Of a DNA stretch of 58,658 nucleotides, positions 22,267-31,159 are shown piece after piece. A program made the translations under genes and the position numbers. Every line of letters starts with the position of its first letter. The stretch's first letter is position 1. Location of the stretch: contig JAPHQX010000041.1 in NCBI GenBank assembly GCA_026196035.1, positions 1-58,658 of the forward strand. Direction: 5' to 3'. The DNA is from Gammaproteobacteria bacterium (lineage in GTDB: Bacteria; Pseudomonadota; Gammaproteobacteria; SZUA-229). The notes beneath the pieces were generated by a model. It made no database searches. It was not told the origin of the DNA and worked only from the letters and a program-made list of their open reading frames with translations.

Positions 22267-23019
22267 ATGTCTTTAGTTGCAATTATTGGTGGAACCGGGT
22301 TAACAAAATTAGAAAACCTGGAAATAACCCATAAAGAAATGGTCAATACGCCTTATGGTGTGCCATCTGGACCATTAACATTCGGTAAAATATGTGGGCT
22401 GGATGTGGTTTTCCTGGCACGACATGGATACAGACATACTATTCCACCACATATGGTTAATTATCGAGCCAACCTGTGGGCGCTAAAGGAAGCCGGAGCA
22501 AGCAAAATTATCGCGATTGCTGCAGTAGGGGGTATTACATCAGAAATGAAACCCGAAGCTATTGTTATTCCTGATCAGATTATTGATTACACCTATGGTC
22601 GATCACAGACTTTCTTTGAAAATGATCTTAGTTTTGTCACCCATATTGATTTCAGTTACCCCTATAACGACTCACTAAGGCAGATTCTGCTGAAAAGTGC
22701 AGAGCAACTTAACTATGATGCGGTTAATGGAGCCGTTTATGCCGCTACTCAAGGGCCGAGACTGGAAACGGCAGCGGAAATTAACAGACTTGACCATGAT
22801 GGCTGCGATATCGTGGGTATGACAGGTATGCCGGAGGCTGCTCTGGCTCGTGAGCTGGAGCTCGAATATGCGGCCTGTGCTCTTGTGGTTAACTGGGCAG
22901 CAGGGCGTAATGGCGGTAATGAAATCAGCCTCAGTGAGATGGAAAAATGTCTTGAAGCCGGTATGGCAAGGGTTAGAGGGCTGCTAGAAATAGCCTTACC
23001 AATGATTTGCCACGCGTGA
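22267..23019 (+). CDS. S-methyl-5'-thioinosine phosphorylase (MTAP/PNP family)
   Basis: 250 aa. The family motifs GGTGLTKLE, ARHGYRHTIPPHMVNYRAN and TQGPRLETAAEINRL are intact. The base-specificity segment reads NWAAGR, resembling the Pseudomonas methylthioinosine phosphorylase rather than an adenosine-type enzyme. It would cleave MTI (or MTA) to hypoxanthine (or adenine) and 5-methylthioribose 1-phosphate. Placement directly after hpt fits the MTI assignment. MTA phosphorylase remains possible. Confidence 0.88.
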   Translation: MSLVAIIGGTGLTKLENLEITHKEMVNTPYGVPSGPLTFGKICGLDVVFLARHGYRHTIPPHMVNYRANLWALKEAGASKIIAIAAVGGITSEMKPEAIVIPDQIIDYTYGRSQTFFENDLSFVTHIDFSYPYNDSLRQILLKSAEQLNYDAVNGAVYAATQGPRLETAAEINRLDHDGCDIVGMTGMPEAALARELELEYAACALVVNWAAGRNGGNEISLSEMEKCLEAGMARVRGLLEIALPMICHA

Positions 23020-23032
23020 TGCATATCAAGCA

Positions 23033-23061
23033 TTGTTAATTATTTCTGCAAGATTTATAAC
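23033..23061 (+). promoter_or_regulatory. Predicted promoter of the ICMT-like/kinase pair
   Basis: TTGTTA, 17 nt, then TATAAC. The -10 sits inside a perfect 8-bp palindrome (TTTATAAC / GTTATAAA, 23054-23072, 3-nt centre), a good candidate operator. Prediction by eye. Confidence 0.45.
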
Positions 23062-23105
23062 GATGTTATAAAATACCGCCGCATTTTCAATTTTTAGGTT
23101 TAACT

Positions 23106-23687
23106 ATGTCACGTACAGAATCCATGCCTGAAGTCCAGGGTATACAGAAGATTATCCGCGCATTACGCTATCACGAACAATCACGTCAATGGTTTGCCAT
23201 TTTATTTGTTTTACTGGTTAGCCTGCTGGGTAAAACAACGGAAATGCTATTTATTGCAGGATCTATTATTGCTGGACTGGGTATCATTATCCGCATGTGG
23301 GCCGCTGGATATGTAATGAAAAATAAAGTGTTATCTACCACAGGCCCATATGCTTATGTCAGGCATCCATTATATGTGGGTAATATTTTACTGCTGGCTG
23401 GTTTCTCAATTGCTTCTGGTCTATGGTGGTCGTATTTACTCATGGCCGCTTTATTATGGTTTTACTATCCACCTACCATTTCATATGAAGATAATAAATT
23501 ACATGGCATATTTGGTGAACAATGGGAAAACTGGAGCAAAGATGTAAAAGCACTGATTCCTACATTTCCAGCTAAAGCGGGAAGTGGTAAAAGCAAATGG
23601 TCATTCAAGAAAAGTTTAATACAGAATGGTGAGCCGGTAATCGTCGTTTACCTGATCTGGTGTTTATATCTGTTATACACTAACTAG
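23106..23687 (+). CDS. Isoprenylcysteine carboxyl methyltransferase-like membrane protein
   Basis: 193 aa with about four membrane helices. The ICMT/PEMT signature TTGPYAYVRHPLYVGNILLLAGF is followed by the acidic helix YEDNKLHGIFGEQWENW, which forms the SAM site in this family. Bacterial members methylate unidentified lipids or small molecules. It is followed by a kinase-like gene 11 nt away, in what looks like a two-gene unit. Confidence 0.85.
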   Translation: MSRTESMPEVQGIQKIIRALRYHEQSRQWFAILFVLLVSLLGKTTEMLFIAGSIIAGLGIIIRMWAAGYVMKNKVLSTTGPYAYVRHPLYVGNILLLAGFSIASGLWWSYLLMAALLWFYYPPTISYEDNKLHGIFGEQWENWSKDVKALIPTFPAKAGSGKSKWSFKKSLIQNGEPVIVVYLIWCLYLLYTN

Positions 23688-23698
23688 AATTTCATCTA

Positions 23699-24400
23699 AT
23701 GGCTAATAGTCTGCCAGATGATATAAATGAAGAAGAACTCTCTCAATGGATTGAGAGTAGTCTAAAAGAGCATACCCATAACCTCTCCAGTGGTCTTCAG
23801 GGGCAAACCCTGCTTTATAAAGACTCAGACCCTAAGCTGGTTGTTAAAGTTTCTCATGGCAAAGGTCTCATGCTGATGCTTAATAAACGTATGTTAAAGC
23901 ATGAGTATGACGTTTATTGTAAACTCGCTGGCTTTAAGGCTGTGCCTCGATGTTATGGATTAATTGCCAATAAATATCTGGTGCTTGAATATATAGATGG
24001 GCAACCGATAAGAAATATTCGTCCAAAAGATGAAGTCTCATACTTTGCCAGATTACTTGATGATATTAAGCAGCTGCATTCATATGATATTGGACATATG
24101 GACCTAAAGAAAAGAGATAACCTGTTAGTCACTCATGATGATCAGCCCTGTATTATTGATTTTGGTGCAGCTGTTATTTACAAGCCAGGTTTTCATCCTT
24201 TTAATCATCTCTGGTTGAGGATAGCGAAACAATTTGATTACAATGCCTGGTTTGTGCATAAGTATCGTGATAAACCCGATAGTACGATTATTGAGGCCGA
24301 CAGGCAGTTTTTCAAGAGAACATATACTGAACGGCTATCACGTAAAATTAAACGATTTTATAAAGATAAGCTTCGTTATATTTTTAAATTAAAAAACTAA
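23699..24400 (+). CDS. RIO/LPS-kinase-like protein kinase-fold protein
   Basis: 233 aa. Protein-kinase-like motifs appear in order: LVVKVSHGKG (ATP lysine), hinge LVLEYIDGQP, catalytic loop GHMDLKKRDNLLV and metal-binding IIDFGAAV. The size and short lobes resemble RIO-type or lipopolysaccharide-kinase (WaaP/InaA-like) enzymes. No signal peptide is visible; the C-terminal end is strongly basic (RKIKRFYKDKLRYIFKLK), suggesting membrane association. The substrate is unknown; the ICMT-like and LpxL-like neighbours make an envelope lipid or sugar plausible. Confidence 0.8.
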   Translation: MANSLPDDINEEELSQWIESSLKEHTHNLSSGLQGQTLLYKDSDPKLVVKVSHGKGLMLMLNKRMLKHEYDVYCKLAGFKAVPRCYGLIANKYLVLEYIDGQPIRNIRPKDEVSYFARLLDDIKQLHSYDIGHMDLKKRDNLLVTHDDQPCIIDFGAAVIYKPGFHPFNHLWLRIAKQFDYNAWFVHKYRDKPDSTIIEADRQFFKRTYTERLSRKIKRFYKDKLRYIFKLKN

Positions 24401-24435
24401 ATATCAATAAATATTTATAATTTCACGGCTGTTTA

Positions 24436-25314
24436 TCAGTAAAATGATGCTTCATTTTCCGGGCGCGTTTTGAATCGCTTGTAAATCCACTGGTATTGAG
24501 CAGGAAGTTCACGTACCAGTTCTTCAATTTCGTTATTTAGAAGCTCGGCTGCAGTTTGAGTAGATAAACCGGAAAAATTATTTTTTGATTCTCTGAAAAC
24601 AATATTGAACCCTTTTCCTTGTGGCAGGCGTTCTGCATAGGCATAAATAACCTGGCAGTTAAATTTCGTTGCCATTCTTGGTAACAGGCTCATTGTATAA
24701 GCGGGGATGTTAAAGAAGGGGGCAAACAGACCGTTGCCGCTACCGGGTTCCTGGTCAGGTAACATGCCAACAAGCTGAGAATTTTTGAGTGCTTTTGATA
24801 ATGCGCGTACACCTGTATTGTCAGTGGGTACAAGAGTTGCCCCCGTGCGTTCCCTGGCCTGACGAATCTTCTCGTCGAATTCTTTTAAGTTAGGAGGGCG
24901 ATACAGAGTGGTCATTGGGAAATGTTTAGCGCAATAAAGTGCAACTAATTCCCATGAGCCTATATGAGGCATGGCGAGTAGAACGCCTTTGTTTTGCTGT
25001 ATGCTGTTAGTGATAAGTTCCTTGCCGTTAACTGATTTAACTAATGCAAGTACAGAAGAGGCTGGTCGACTCCATATAATGCCAGTTTCAGATATCAGTT
25101 TCCCAGTTTCTAAAAGTGTATCCTGTAGTAATTTGTGTTGTTGTTTTGTATCAAGTTCAGGGAAACAGCGCTGAATATTAACCATGGCAATATGTTTCAT
25201 CTTGCTTGATTTAAATTGATAAATTCGACCAATAAATATACCCATCCAGTGTGCCAGTTTTAGAGGCATGTAAGATGTTAGCTTGAGTACAAATTTAAGC
25301 AGTTGTATCTTCAT
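24436..25314 (-). CDS. LpxL/HtrB-family lysophospholipid or lipid A acyltransferase
   Basis: 292 aa. An N-terminal membrane helix precedes the acyltransferase motif HIGSWELVALYCAKHF (HX4E type), with TLYRPPNLKEFDEKIRQAR and LPDQEPGSGNGLFAPFF as later blocks. The family adds secondary acyl chains to Kdo2-lipid A, which fits the many LPS genes in this window. Which acyl position it modifies cannot be seen. The downstream end converges on the kinase-like gene. Confidence 0.9.
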   Translation of the reverse strand: MKIQLLKFVLKLTSYMPLKLAHWMGIFIGRIYQFKSSKMKHIAMVNIQRCFPELDTKQQHKLLQDTLLETGKLISETGIIWSRPASSVLALVKSVNGKELITNSIQQNKGVLLAMPHIGSWELVALYCAKHFPMTTLYRPPNLKEFDEKIRQARERTGATLVPTDNTGVRALSKALKNSQLVGMLPDQEPGSGNGLFAPFFNIPAYTMSLLPRMATKFNCQVIYAYAERLPQGKGFNIVFRESKNNFSGLSTQTAAELLNNEIEELVRELPAQYQWIYKRFKTRPENEASFY

Positions 25315-25354
25315 GGTGTATTGTCGTTAAGATGGCCTGTATGGTCTGTGTACT

Positions 25355-25975
25355 TCAAGATCCAAGTATATTTTTTGCTGTATCTAAATATGCCTTTCTT
25401 CTAAATAGAAGTTGCAATCGAGTACCGCCACATTGTCGCCAGAGTACCGTTGATCTTATCCCTGCCAGTAATAAGGCGCGGATTTTACTGGCATTTGAAG
25501 TCTGATTCAGATAACCATGTTCGCCATCAACCAGTATGCGAGGGGATAAGGTGCTAATAGTTTGCTGATACAGATCCGCCAGGCTGGCTATAGTATTTTC
25601 ATGCGTCAGACTAAAGAAATCCATTTTTGACTGTGTCTTTTCCAGGCCTGCAGTAATTTCGGCCAGCATTTTTTTGTTTTTGGCCAGTTTTCTTTCAAGG
25701 ATAATCAGGCCTAATACATAACGCGTGATTTCCATATCCTGCTTTTCATTATCGCCTGATAGTTGCTTGGTTAAGGTTTTAAGTCCTGTTGAAATATCGG
25801 CGGGTGTCCCATAGATTTCAGTAACAGTATTGCTGTCGAATTTAAATAATGTTTCCAGGCTGGACTCCATTGCTGCGCTGGCAACCGAGCCGCTACGTGC
25901 GATCTGCTGTACCAGATATGCCACCTGAAAAATACCTGCCAGGGCGATTGTTCTATCACGTTGATTATGTTTCAT
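25355..25975 (-). CDS. hflD: HflD, high-frequency lysogenization protein homolog
   Basis: About 206 aa, mostly helical. MKHNQRDRTIALAGIFQVAYLVQQIARSG and the following QASLxxxF-like helices match HflD. The track start (26011) lies inside mnmA; ATG 25975 follows the mnmA TAA by one base. In E. coli HflD is a membrane-associated protein encoded between mnmA and purB. Here purB does not follow; an LpxL-like gene does. Confidence 0.9.
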   Translation of the reverse strand: MKHNQRDRTIALAGIFQVAYLVQQIARSGSVASAAMESSLETLFKFDSNTVTEIYGTPADISTGLKTLTKQLSGDNEKQDMEITRYVLGLIILERKLAKNKKMLAEITAGLEKTQSKMDFFSLTHENTIASLADLYQQTISTLSPRILVDGEHGYLNQTSNASKIRALLLAGIRSTVLWRQCGGTRLQLLFRRKAYLDTAKNILGS

Positions 25976-25976
25976 C

Positions 25977-27074
25977 TTATTTGTTATACATAGCGTCAAT
26001 AACGCCACCACCCATGCAGATATTGTCCTGATAAAAGACTATTGACTGACCGGGCGTTATGGCTCTTTGTGGTTCTTCGAATCTAACACTGCATTCATTG
26101 CTAGATAACTCTATGATTTCACATTTCTGATCAGGCTGGCGATAACGAACCTTCGCCATACATTCAAGCGGTAATTCAGGTTGCCTGTTGTTCACCCAGT
26201 GTAACTGACTGGCAGTTAAATACTGATGGAAGAGCATAGGGTGATTTTCGCCCTGACCGACAATTAAGGTATTATGTTCCAGATCCTTTTCCAGGCTATA
26301 CCAGGGTTCTTCATCTGAGCCTTTTACGCCGCCAATACCAAGGCCTTTGCGCTGGCCTAATGTGTAATACATTAATCCATGATGTTTTCCAATAACATCG
26401 CCATCAGTAGTCTCAATATTACCTGGTTGGGCGGGCAGGTATTGTTGTAAAAAGTCCTTGAATTTACGCTCACCAATAAAACAGATTCCAGTACTGTCTT
26501 TTTTTGCATGATTTACAAAACCTGCTTTTTCGGCAATTAATCGGACTTCAGTTTTTTCTATATCACCAATTGGAAAAAGGCTGTGTTTTAATTGATGTTG
26601 GCCCAGAGTATATAAAAAATAACTTTGATCCTTGTTGGGGTCATAACCTTTCAAAAGATAATACTGGTCATCATCATTGCTGACGCGTACATAATGTCCT
26701 GTGGCAATATAATTAGCCCCCAGGTTTAACGCATAATCAAGAAAGGCCTTAAATTTTATTTCTTTATTACACAATATATCGGGATTAGGTGTTCTACCAG
26801 CACTGTATTCATCAAGAAAATGTTTGAATACACGATCCCAGTACTGGTCAGAAAAATTAACACTATGCAATTTGATGTCTAATTGATCGCAGACCTTCTG
26901 AGCATCCTCAAGGTCAATGGCCGCAGCACAGTAATCTTCATCATCATCCTGTTCCCAGTTTTTCATAAACAGGCCTTCAACCTGATAACCCTGATTAATC
27001 AACCTAAGTGCGGCAACTGATGAATCAACACCCCCAGACATACCAACTATGACTCGTTTATTCAACTTCATCAT
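25977..27074 (-). CDS. mnmA: tRNA-specific 2-thiouridylase MnmA
   Basis: About 365 aa. The PP-loop is [13 protein letters not shown]. Catalytic cysteines are visible in [12 protein letters not shown] and [12 protein letters not shown], and the C-terminal VRYRQPD segment is present. It inserts sulfur at U34 of Lys, Glu and Gln tRNAs. The track start is TTG 27095; ATG 27074 (or 27071) gives the family N-terminus [14 protein letters not shown]. It overlaps the end of the upstream exported-protein gene. Confidence 0.95.
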   Translation of the reverse strand: MMKLNKRVIVGMSGGVDSSVAALRLINQGYQVEGLFMKNWEQDDDEDYCAAAIDLEDAQKVCDQLDIKLHSVNFSDQYWDRVFKHFLDEYSAGRTPNPDILCNKEIKFKAFLDYALNLGANYIATGHYVRVSNDDDQYYLLKGYDPNKDQSYFLYTLGQHQLKHSLFPIGDIEKTEVRLIAEKAGFVNHAKKDSTGICFIGERKFKDFLQQYLPAQPGNIETTDGDVIGKHHGLMYYTLGQRKGLGIGGVKGSDEEPWYSLEKDLEHNTLIVGQGENHPMLFHQYLTASQLHWVNNRQPELPLECMAKVRYRQPDQKCEIIELSSNECSVRFEEPQRAITPGQSIVFYQDNICMGGGVIDAMYNK

Positions 27075-27663
27075 CCTGTGATATAGCAGGTTCAAATTTT
27101 GGCAATATTTTTTTTATTTCTTCTGGTATGCGCTTAATGGATTTTTCATCTTTCCATTTATCATAAAGAGCTATTTCTGGTTTTGTACCAAACGGGGTGC
27201 TGGTCGGGTCAACGATATATATTTCGCTGGTCGTAGTTGATTGTAATGCGACAGCTGATTCAGTATTCACTAACCAGACAGATCTTTTCTGGCTGTTGCG
27301 TAATAAATGCTTCTGTATAAATCCGTTATCAAGAAGTAGTATCACTGCTTTTCGAGTATTGTAGGTTTCATCTTTATTTGTTAAATTAAAATTTATCTGT
27401 TCATCATTATTATGATCTGATTGATTGATCAGCTGAGTAATAATGTCCCGTTCTATGTATTTTAATGCGCTGGCAATACAGTTTCGTTCTTCATCTTCAT
27501 TGGTAATTGCATTTTTAAATATTGTAACAACTTCATCCCATGCAGGGTCTGATACCGTCATCACCTGGCGTTTGCTGCAATCAGACATGCATATCATTAT
27601 TTGCGGGCCTGCAAGAGTGATATGACTTAGTAGAATTAATAATACCCCAGTTAATATTCGCAT
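27058..27663 (-). CDS. Exported protein of unknown function
   Basis: 201 aa, not recognised. A signal peptide ([19 protein letters not shown]) is followed by a cysteine pair near [11 protein letters not shown], a helical middle and a beta-rich segment around [26 protein letters not shown]. The tail is acidic. Three cysteines are visible and no lipobox. It lies 3 nt after nudJ and overlaps mnmA by 17 nt, interrupting the conserved nudJ-mnmA pair. The form suggests a periplasmic protein; no function is proposed. Confidence 0.75.
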   Translation of the reverse strand: MRILTGVLLILLSHITLAGPQIMICMSDCSKRQVMTVSDPAWDEVVTIFKNAITNEDEERNCIASALKYIERDIITQLINQSDHNNDEQINFNLTNKDETYNTRKAVILLLDNGFIQKHLLRNSQKRSVWLVNTESAVALQSTTTSEIYIVDPTSTPFGTKPEIALYDKWKDEKSIKRIPEEIKKILPKFEPAISQDDEVE

Positions 27664-27666
27664 AGC

Positions 27667-28110
27667 TTATATATCGATTAGCAATTCAAGTGGGTAGCGA
27701 TGTCCTGCCAGGTAATCATCAATACAACGTATCACCATTGGGCTACGTAATTGTGGTGATTTTTCAATTAACTCATCTCGGGTCATCCAGACAGCGCGTA
27801 TAATACCTTCATCGAGCGTCTGTTCAGCTCTATGGTCATCACACTGTCCACAGAAAGCAATACGTGTGTATGTTCTCTTGGTTTCAGGTTGTTGCCAGCG
27901 GTAGAGTCCAGTAATCGCTTCCGGGTGTAAACGCCAGGCCGTTTCTTCCCATGTTTCACGAATCACAGCATCAATAAAACTTTCGCCGGGATCAAGATGC
28001 CCTGCAGGTTGATTAAAAACAATCCGACCTTCGCATTCTTCTTCAACCATTAAAAATTGATTATCTCGTTCAATAATAGCAGCTACTGTTGCGTGGGGTT
28101 TCCAGATCAT
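27667..28110 (-). CDS. nudJ: NUDIX hydrolase NudJ
   Basis: 147 aa. The Nudix box is intact (GHLDPGESFIDAVIRETWEETAW). The N-terminus WKPHATVAAIIERDNQFLMVEEE matches NudJ-type phosphatases acting on nucleoside or thiamine phosphates. Its position upstream of mnmA and hflD matches E. coli nudJ-mnmA-hflD. Confidence 0.93.
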   Translation of the reverse strand: MIWKPHATVAAIIERDNQFLMVEEECEGRIVFNQPAGHLDPGESFIDAVIRETWEETAWRLHPEAITGLYRWQQPETKRTYTRIAFCGQCDDHRAEQTLDEGIIRAVWMTRDELIEKSPQLRSPMVIRCIDDYLAGHRYPLELLIDI

Positions 28111-28128
28111 AATAAATGTGTCTTTTGC

Positions 28129-28644
28129 TTAGCGTCGATTTTTTTTCTTTTTATCTAAATAGCGAAGAACTGCGAGTCGCCAGAGTAACCGTATACTCGT
28201 AAAACCCAGTGCTGAACTGACTATAGCCAGTGTCAGGCATCCTGTTAGAAAAGGTTTCCAGATGATGAGCATTTCGGTTTTTAACCAGTCCATTGTGGGT
28301 TCAAACACAAAGTGCATTTCATTAACACCCAGAATCCAGGTACCCAGTAAGTAAGCAAAGTAAAACATGGGAGGCATAGTCAGCGGGTTACTGATCCACA
28401 CCAGGGCAACTGAAATGGGCAGGTTGCTACGAATTATGATGGCGGCACCTGCTGCTAATGCCATTTGAAATGGTACGGGTATCCACATAAAAAATAGACC
28501 CACGGCAAAAGCACTGGCAATCGAGCGTCTATTCAGGTGCCAGAGATTGGGTTCATGCAATAATGTACCAAACATTTTTATTGATTTATGATCACGAATC
28601 TTATGTGGATCAGGTAAAAATTTGCGAATAAATTTTCTAGGCAT
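28129..28644 (-). CDS. DUF2062 membrane protein
   Basis: About 171 aa. Family start MPRKFIRKFLPDPHKIRDHKSIKMFG is followed by LWHLNRRSIASAFAVGLFFMWIPVPFQM and about three membrane helices. I chose ATG 28644; the track start (28710) adds 22 residues that do not fit the family. Function is unknown. It diverges from comEC. Confidence 0.85.
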   Translation of the reverse strand: MPRKFIRKFLPDPHKIRDHKSIKMFGTLLHEPNLWHLNRRSIASAFAVGLFFMWIPVPFQMALAAGAAIIIRSNLPISVALVWISNPLTMPPMFYFAYLLGTWILGVNEMHFVFEPTMDWLKTEMLIIWKPFLTGCLTLAIVSSALGFTSIRLLWRLAVLRYLDKKKKNRR

Positions 28645-28738
28645 ATTACTGAGGTAAATAAATCTACATTCCGGCAGTGTTACATTATTAAGAGCATAGC
28701 GATTATCCAATTATCGCTGTTTAAGCTTCGGCATACAA

Positions 28739-31051
28739 ATGAAAAGGACTTTTCATATGAGAATAGGGATATCAGCCTGTGCGCTGTCCTTGCTGACCGG
28801 TGTCTGCACTATGCAATGTTTTACGATATTGCCTGATGCCCGCTGGTTGTGGTTATTACCCGTCTGTGTTTTATACATTATTACCGCTTCAGGATGGTTC
28901 AGGTATCTGGTCATTGGTCTTGTGGGTCTATTGTGGGCCATGATGCATGCACATGATTATTTTAATTCTATCCTGCCTGAACCTATTGCAGGTAATGACC
29001 TCTGGGTAGAGGGCATAATTACGGATATACCTGATATTACTGAACAATCTTCCAGGTTTAATTTAAGGCTCACTCAGAGCTCTTTTAGTGATGACGCGCA
29101 GCCTGAAATCATACGTCTTAGCTGGTATAGAGAAAAAATAGCCCTCAAAGCAGGTGAAAAATGGCGTTTACTGGTTAGATTAAAGCCGCCTCATGGACTG
29201 ATGAACCCCGGGGGCTTTGATTATGAACGCTGGTTATATCAACAGGGGATTCATGCAACCGGGTATGTGCGTCGACATAGTGATAATCACAAACTGGCTG
29301 ATGCGAGTTCTCTGGATATCAACAAATACCGTCAAATTATCCTGGATCGACTAACAAATAGTAGCAACCGAGAATTTAACGACCTGATTGCAGCCTTAAC
29401 CATAGGCTATAAATCCGATATAAGCAGTCAGCACTGGAGACTACTGACCTTGACAGGCACCAGTCATTTGATGGCGATTTCGGGCCTGCATATTGGTCTT
29501 GTGGCTGGCATGGTGTTCTGGGGGATTCGACGACTCAATCTGTCAATAATTACACATCATCCTTCTGATCTACAGTTAGCGGCTATGGTGTCACTGTTGT
29601 TTGCAATCATTTATGCGCTACTGGCAGGATTTGCCATTCCAACCCAGCGTGCTCTGATTATGCTCACGGTCGTGATGCTGGGTCTATTGTTTAAACGGCA
29701 GGTCAGGCCGGTAACGGGTCTATCACTGGCTTTGATTATTATTCTAGTGCTTGACCCTGTCTCTGTGCTTTCAGTGGGTTTCTGGTTCTCATTTATGGCT
29801 GTGGCCGTGATCAGTTACAGTTTTAGTGGTCGATTAAAACCGCTTAATATCTGGCAGCAATGGGGGCGACTACAATGGGTACTCGCTCTGGCTTTATTTC
29901 CTTTGAGTCTGTATATATTTCAGCAGGGCTCAATCATTTCACCACTGGCTAATTTTGTACTGGTACCCTGGGTCAGCATTCTGGTGGTTCCCCTGGTGCT
30001 GATGGCAGGTATAATGGTTTTTTTATATGAACCTCTGGCCGGGCTGATATTTGATCTGGCTGATGCCTCATTAGGCCTGATCTGGCCGTTTATCCAGATG
30101 CTTTCAGAACTACAATTTGCCAGCTGGTATAGCGCTCAGCATAAATGGCTAGTTCTAATTTTATCCCTCTCTGGAATGCTGCTGATACTTGCCCCCAGAG
30201 GCATACCCTTTAGATTCCTGGGACTGTTTATGCTATTACCGCTGATAAGTTATGAGGAAGAAAAACTCAAACAGGCTGAGTTCACGGCGAGTTTACTGGA
30301 CGTTGGTCAGGGCTTATCCCTTTTTATTCAAACATCAAATCACAGCCTGCTGTTTGATACCGGCCCGAAATTTAGCGAAAGCTTTGATACAGGTAGAATG
30401 GTGGTATTGCCATTTTTAAAAGCCAGAGGTATTCATCAACTGGATAAAATGATCGTTAGTCATGGGGATAACGACCATATTGGTGGCGCACAATCGATTT
30501 TAGAGGCTATTAAAGTTGATCATTTAACCGGTCAGGACCTTAATAGTCTTCGGCATGATAATAAATCTCTTTGCCAGCAGGGAGACGCCTGGCAGTGGGA
30601 CGGTATCAATTTTCAGATATTGCACCCGGATTCCTCAGGTTTGTATCAAAAGCGAAATAATTATGCCTGTGTACTTCGTATCAGTTCATCTTATGGCAGT
30701 CTGCTGGTAACGTCAGACATAGAAAAAAGGGCAGAACAGCGCATACTCAGAGATCACGCCGGACAATTGAAGTCTGATGTAATGATTATTCCCCATCACG
30801 GCAGTAAAACATCATCAACAGAGCCATTTATTGAAGCGGTTTCACCACATTATGCGTTGGTGTCGTCAGGCTACAGAAATCGCTTTGGTCACCCTAAAAA
30901 GATCATTTTGTCACGTTATAGGGCACGTAACATTACACTATTAAATACAACTGACATGGGCGCCATCGATATTTTATTTAATCAGCAGCAGGGTGTCGCA
31001 AAACCTGTGTCATATCGCGCAATGTCTGGCAACTACTGGAATCATCATTAA
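28739..31051 (+). CDS. comEC: DNA internalization channel protein ComEC/Rec2
   Basis: 770 aa. Domains in order: N-terminal membrane helices and OB-like domain (about 45-200), competence domain with many helices (about 220-480), and a C-terminal metallo-beta-lactamase-like domain from about residue 520. H575 begins the metal motif HGDNDHIGG, with a later IIPHHGSKTSS. It forms the inner-membrane channel for transforming DNA. The exported ComEA-like protein near the left edge could be its partner. Confidence 0.95.
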   Translation: MKRTFHMRIGISACALSLLTGVCTMQCFTILPDARWLWLLPVCVLYIITASGWFRYLVIGLVGLLWAMMHAHDYFNSILPEPIAGNDLWVEGIITDIPDITEQSSRFNLRLTQSSFSDDAQPEIIRLSWYREKIALKAGEKWRLLVRLKPPHGLMNPGGFDYERWLYQQGIHATGYVRRHSDNHKLADASSLDINKYRQIILDRLTNSSNREFNDLIAALTIGYKSDISSQHWRLLTLTGTSHLMAISGLHIGLVAGMVFWGIRRLNLSIITHHPSDLQLAAMVSLLFAIIYALLAGFAIPTQRALIMLTVVMLGLLFKRQVRPVTGLSLALIIILVLDPVSVLSVGFWFSFMAVAVISYSFSGRLKPLNIWQQWGRLQWVLALALFPLSLYIFQQGSIISPLANFVLVPWVSILVVPLVLMAGIMVFLYEPLAGLIFDLADASLGLIWPFIQMLSELQFASWYSAQHKWLVLILSLSGMLLILAPRGIPFRFLGLFMLLPLISYEEEKLKQAEFTASLLDVGQGLSLFIQTSNHSLLFDTGPKFSESFDTGRMVVLPFLKARGIHQLDKMIVSHGDNDHIGGAQSILEAIKVDHLTGQDLNSLRHDNKSLCQQGDAWQWDGINFQILHPDSSGLYQKRNNYACVLRISSSYGSLLVTSDIEKRAEQRILRDHAGQLKSDVMIIPHHGSKTSSTEPFIEAVSPHYALVSSGYRNRFGHPKKIILSRYRARNITLLNTTDMGAIDILFNQQQGVAKPVSYRAMSGNYWNHH

Positions 31052-31094
31052 AGTTGCTGGAAATTTGATCAGTTAAACTGTGATCCACATGGGC

Positions 31095-31123
31095 TTCGAT
31101 AACTCGGAGAAATACAGTATTAT
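31095..31123 (+). promoter_or_regulatory. Possible promoter of the exbB-kdsB operon
   Basis: TTCGAT, 17 nt, then TATTAT in the 108-nt gap after comEC. Weak -35, good -10. Confidence 0.35.
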
Positions 31124-31159
31124 GTGTGCCAATACTAAATCACAAAAGGGCTGGCTACT

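Noticed and set aside
22749-23033. 94-aa Ser/Ala-rich minus-strand ORF within mtnP
   Set aside because: Low-complexity shadow of the conserved NWAAGR region of the phosphorylase.
31067-31085. Imperfect dyad GATCAGTT / AACTGTGATC after comEC
   Set aside because: One-base bulge and no T-run, so neither a convincing terminator nor a clear operator.
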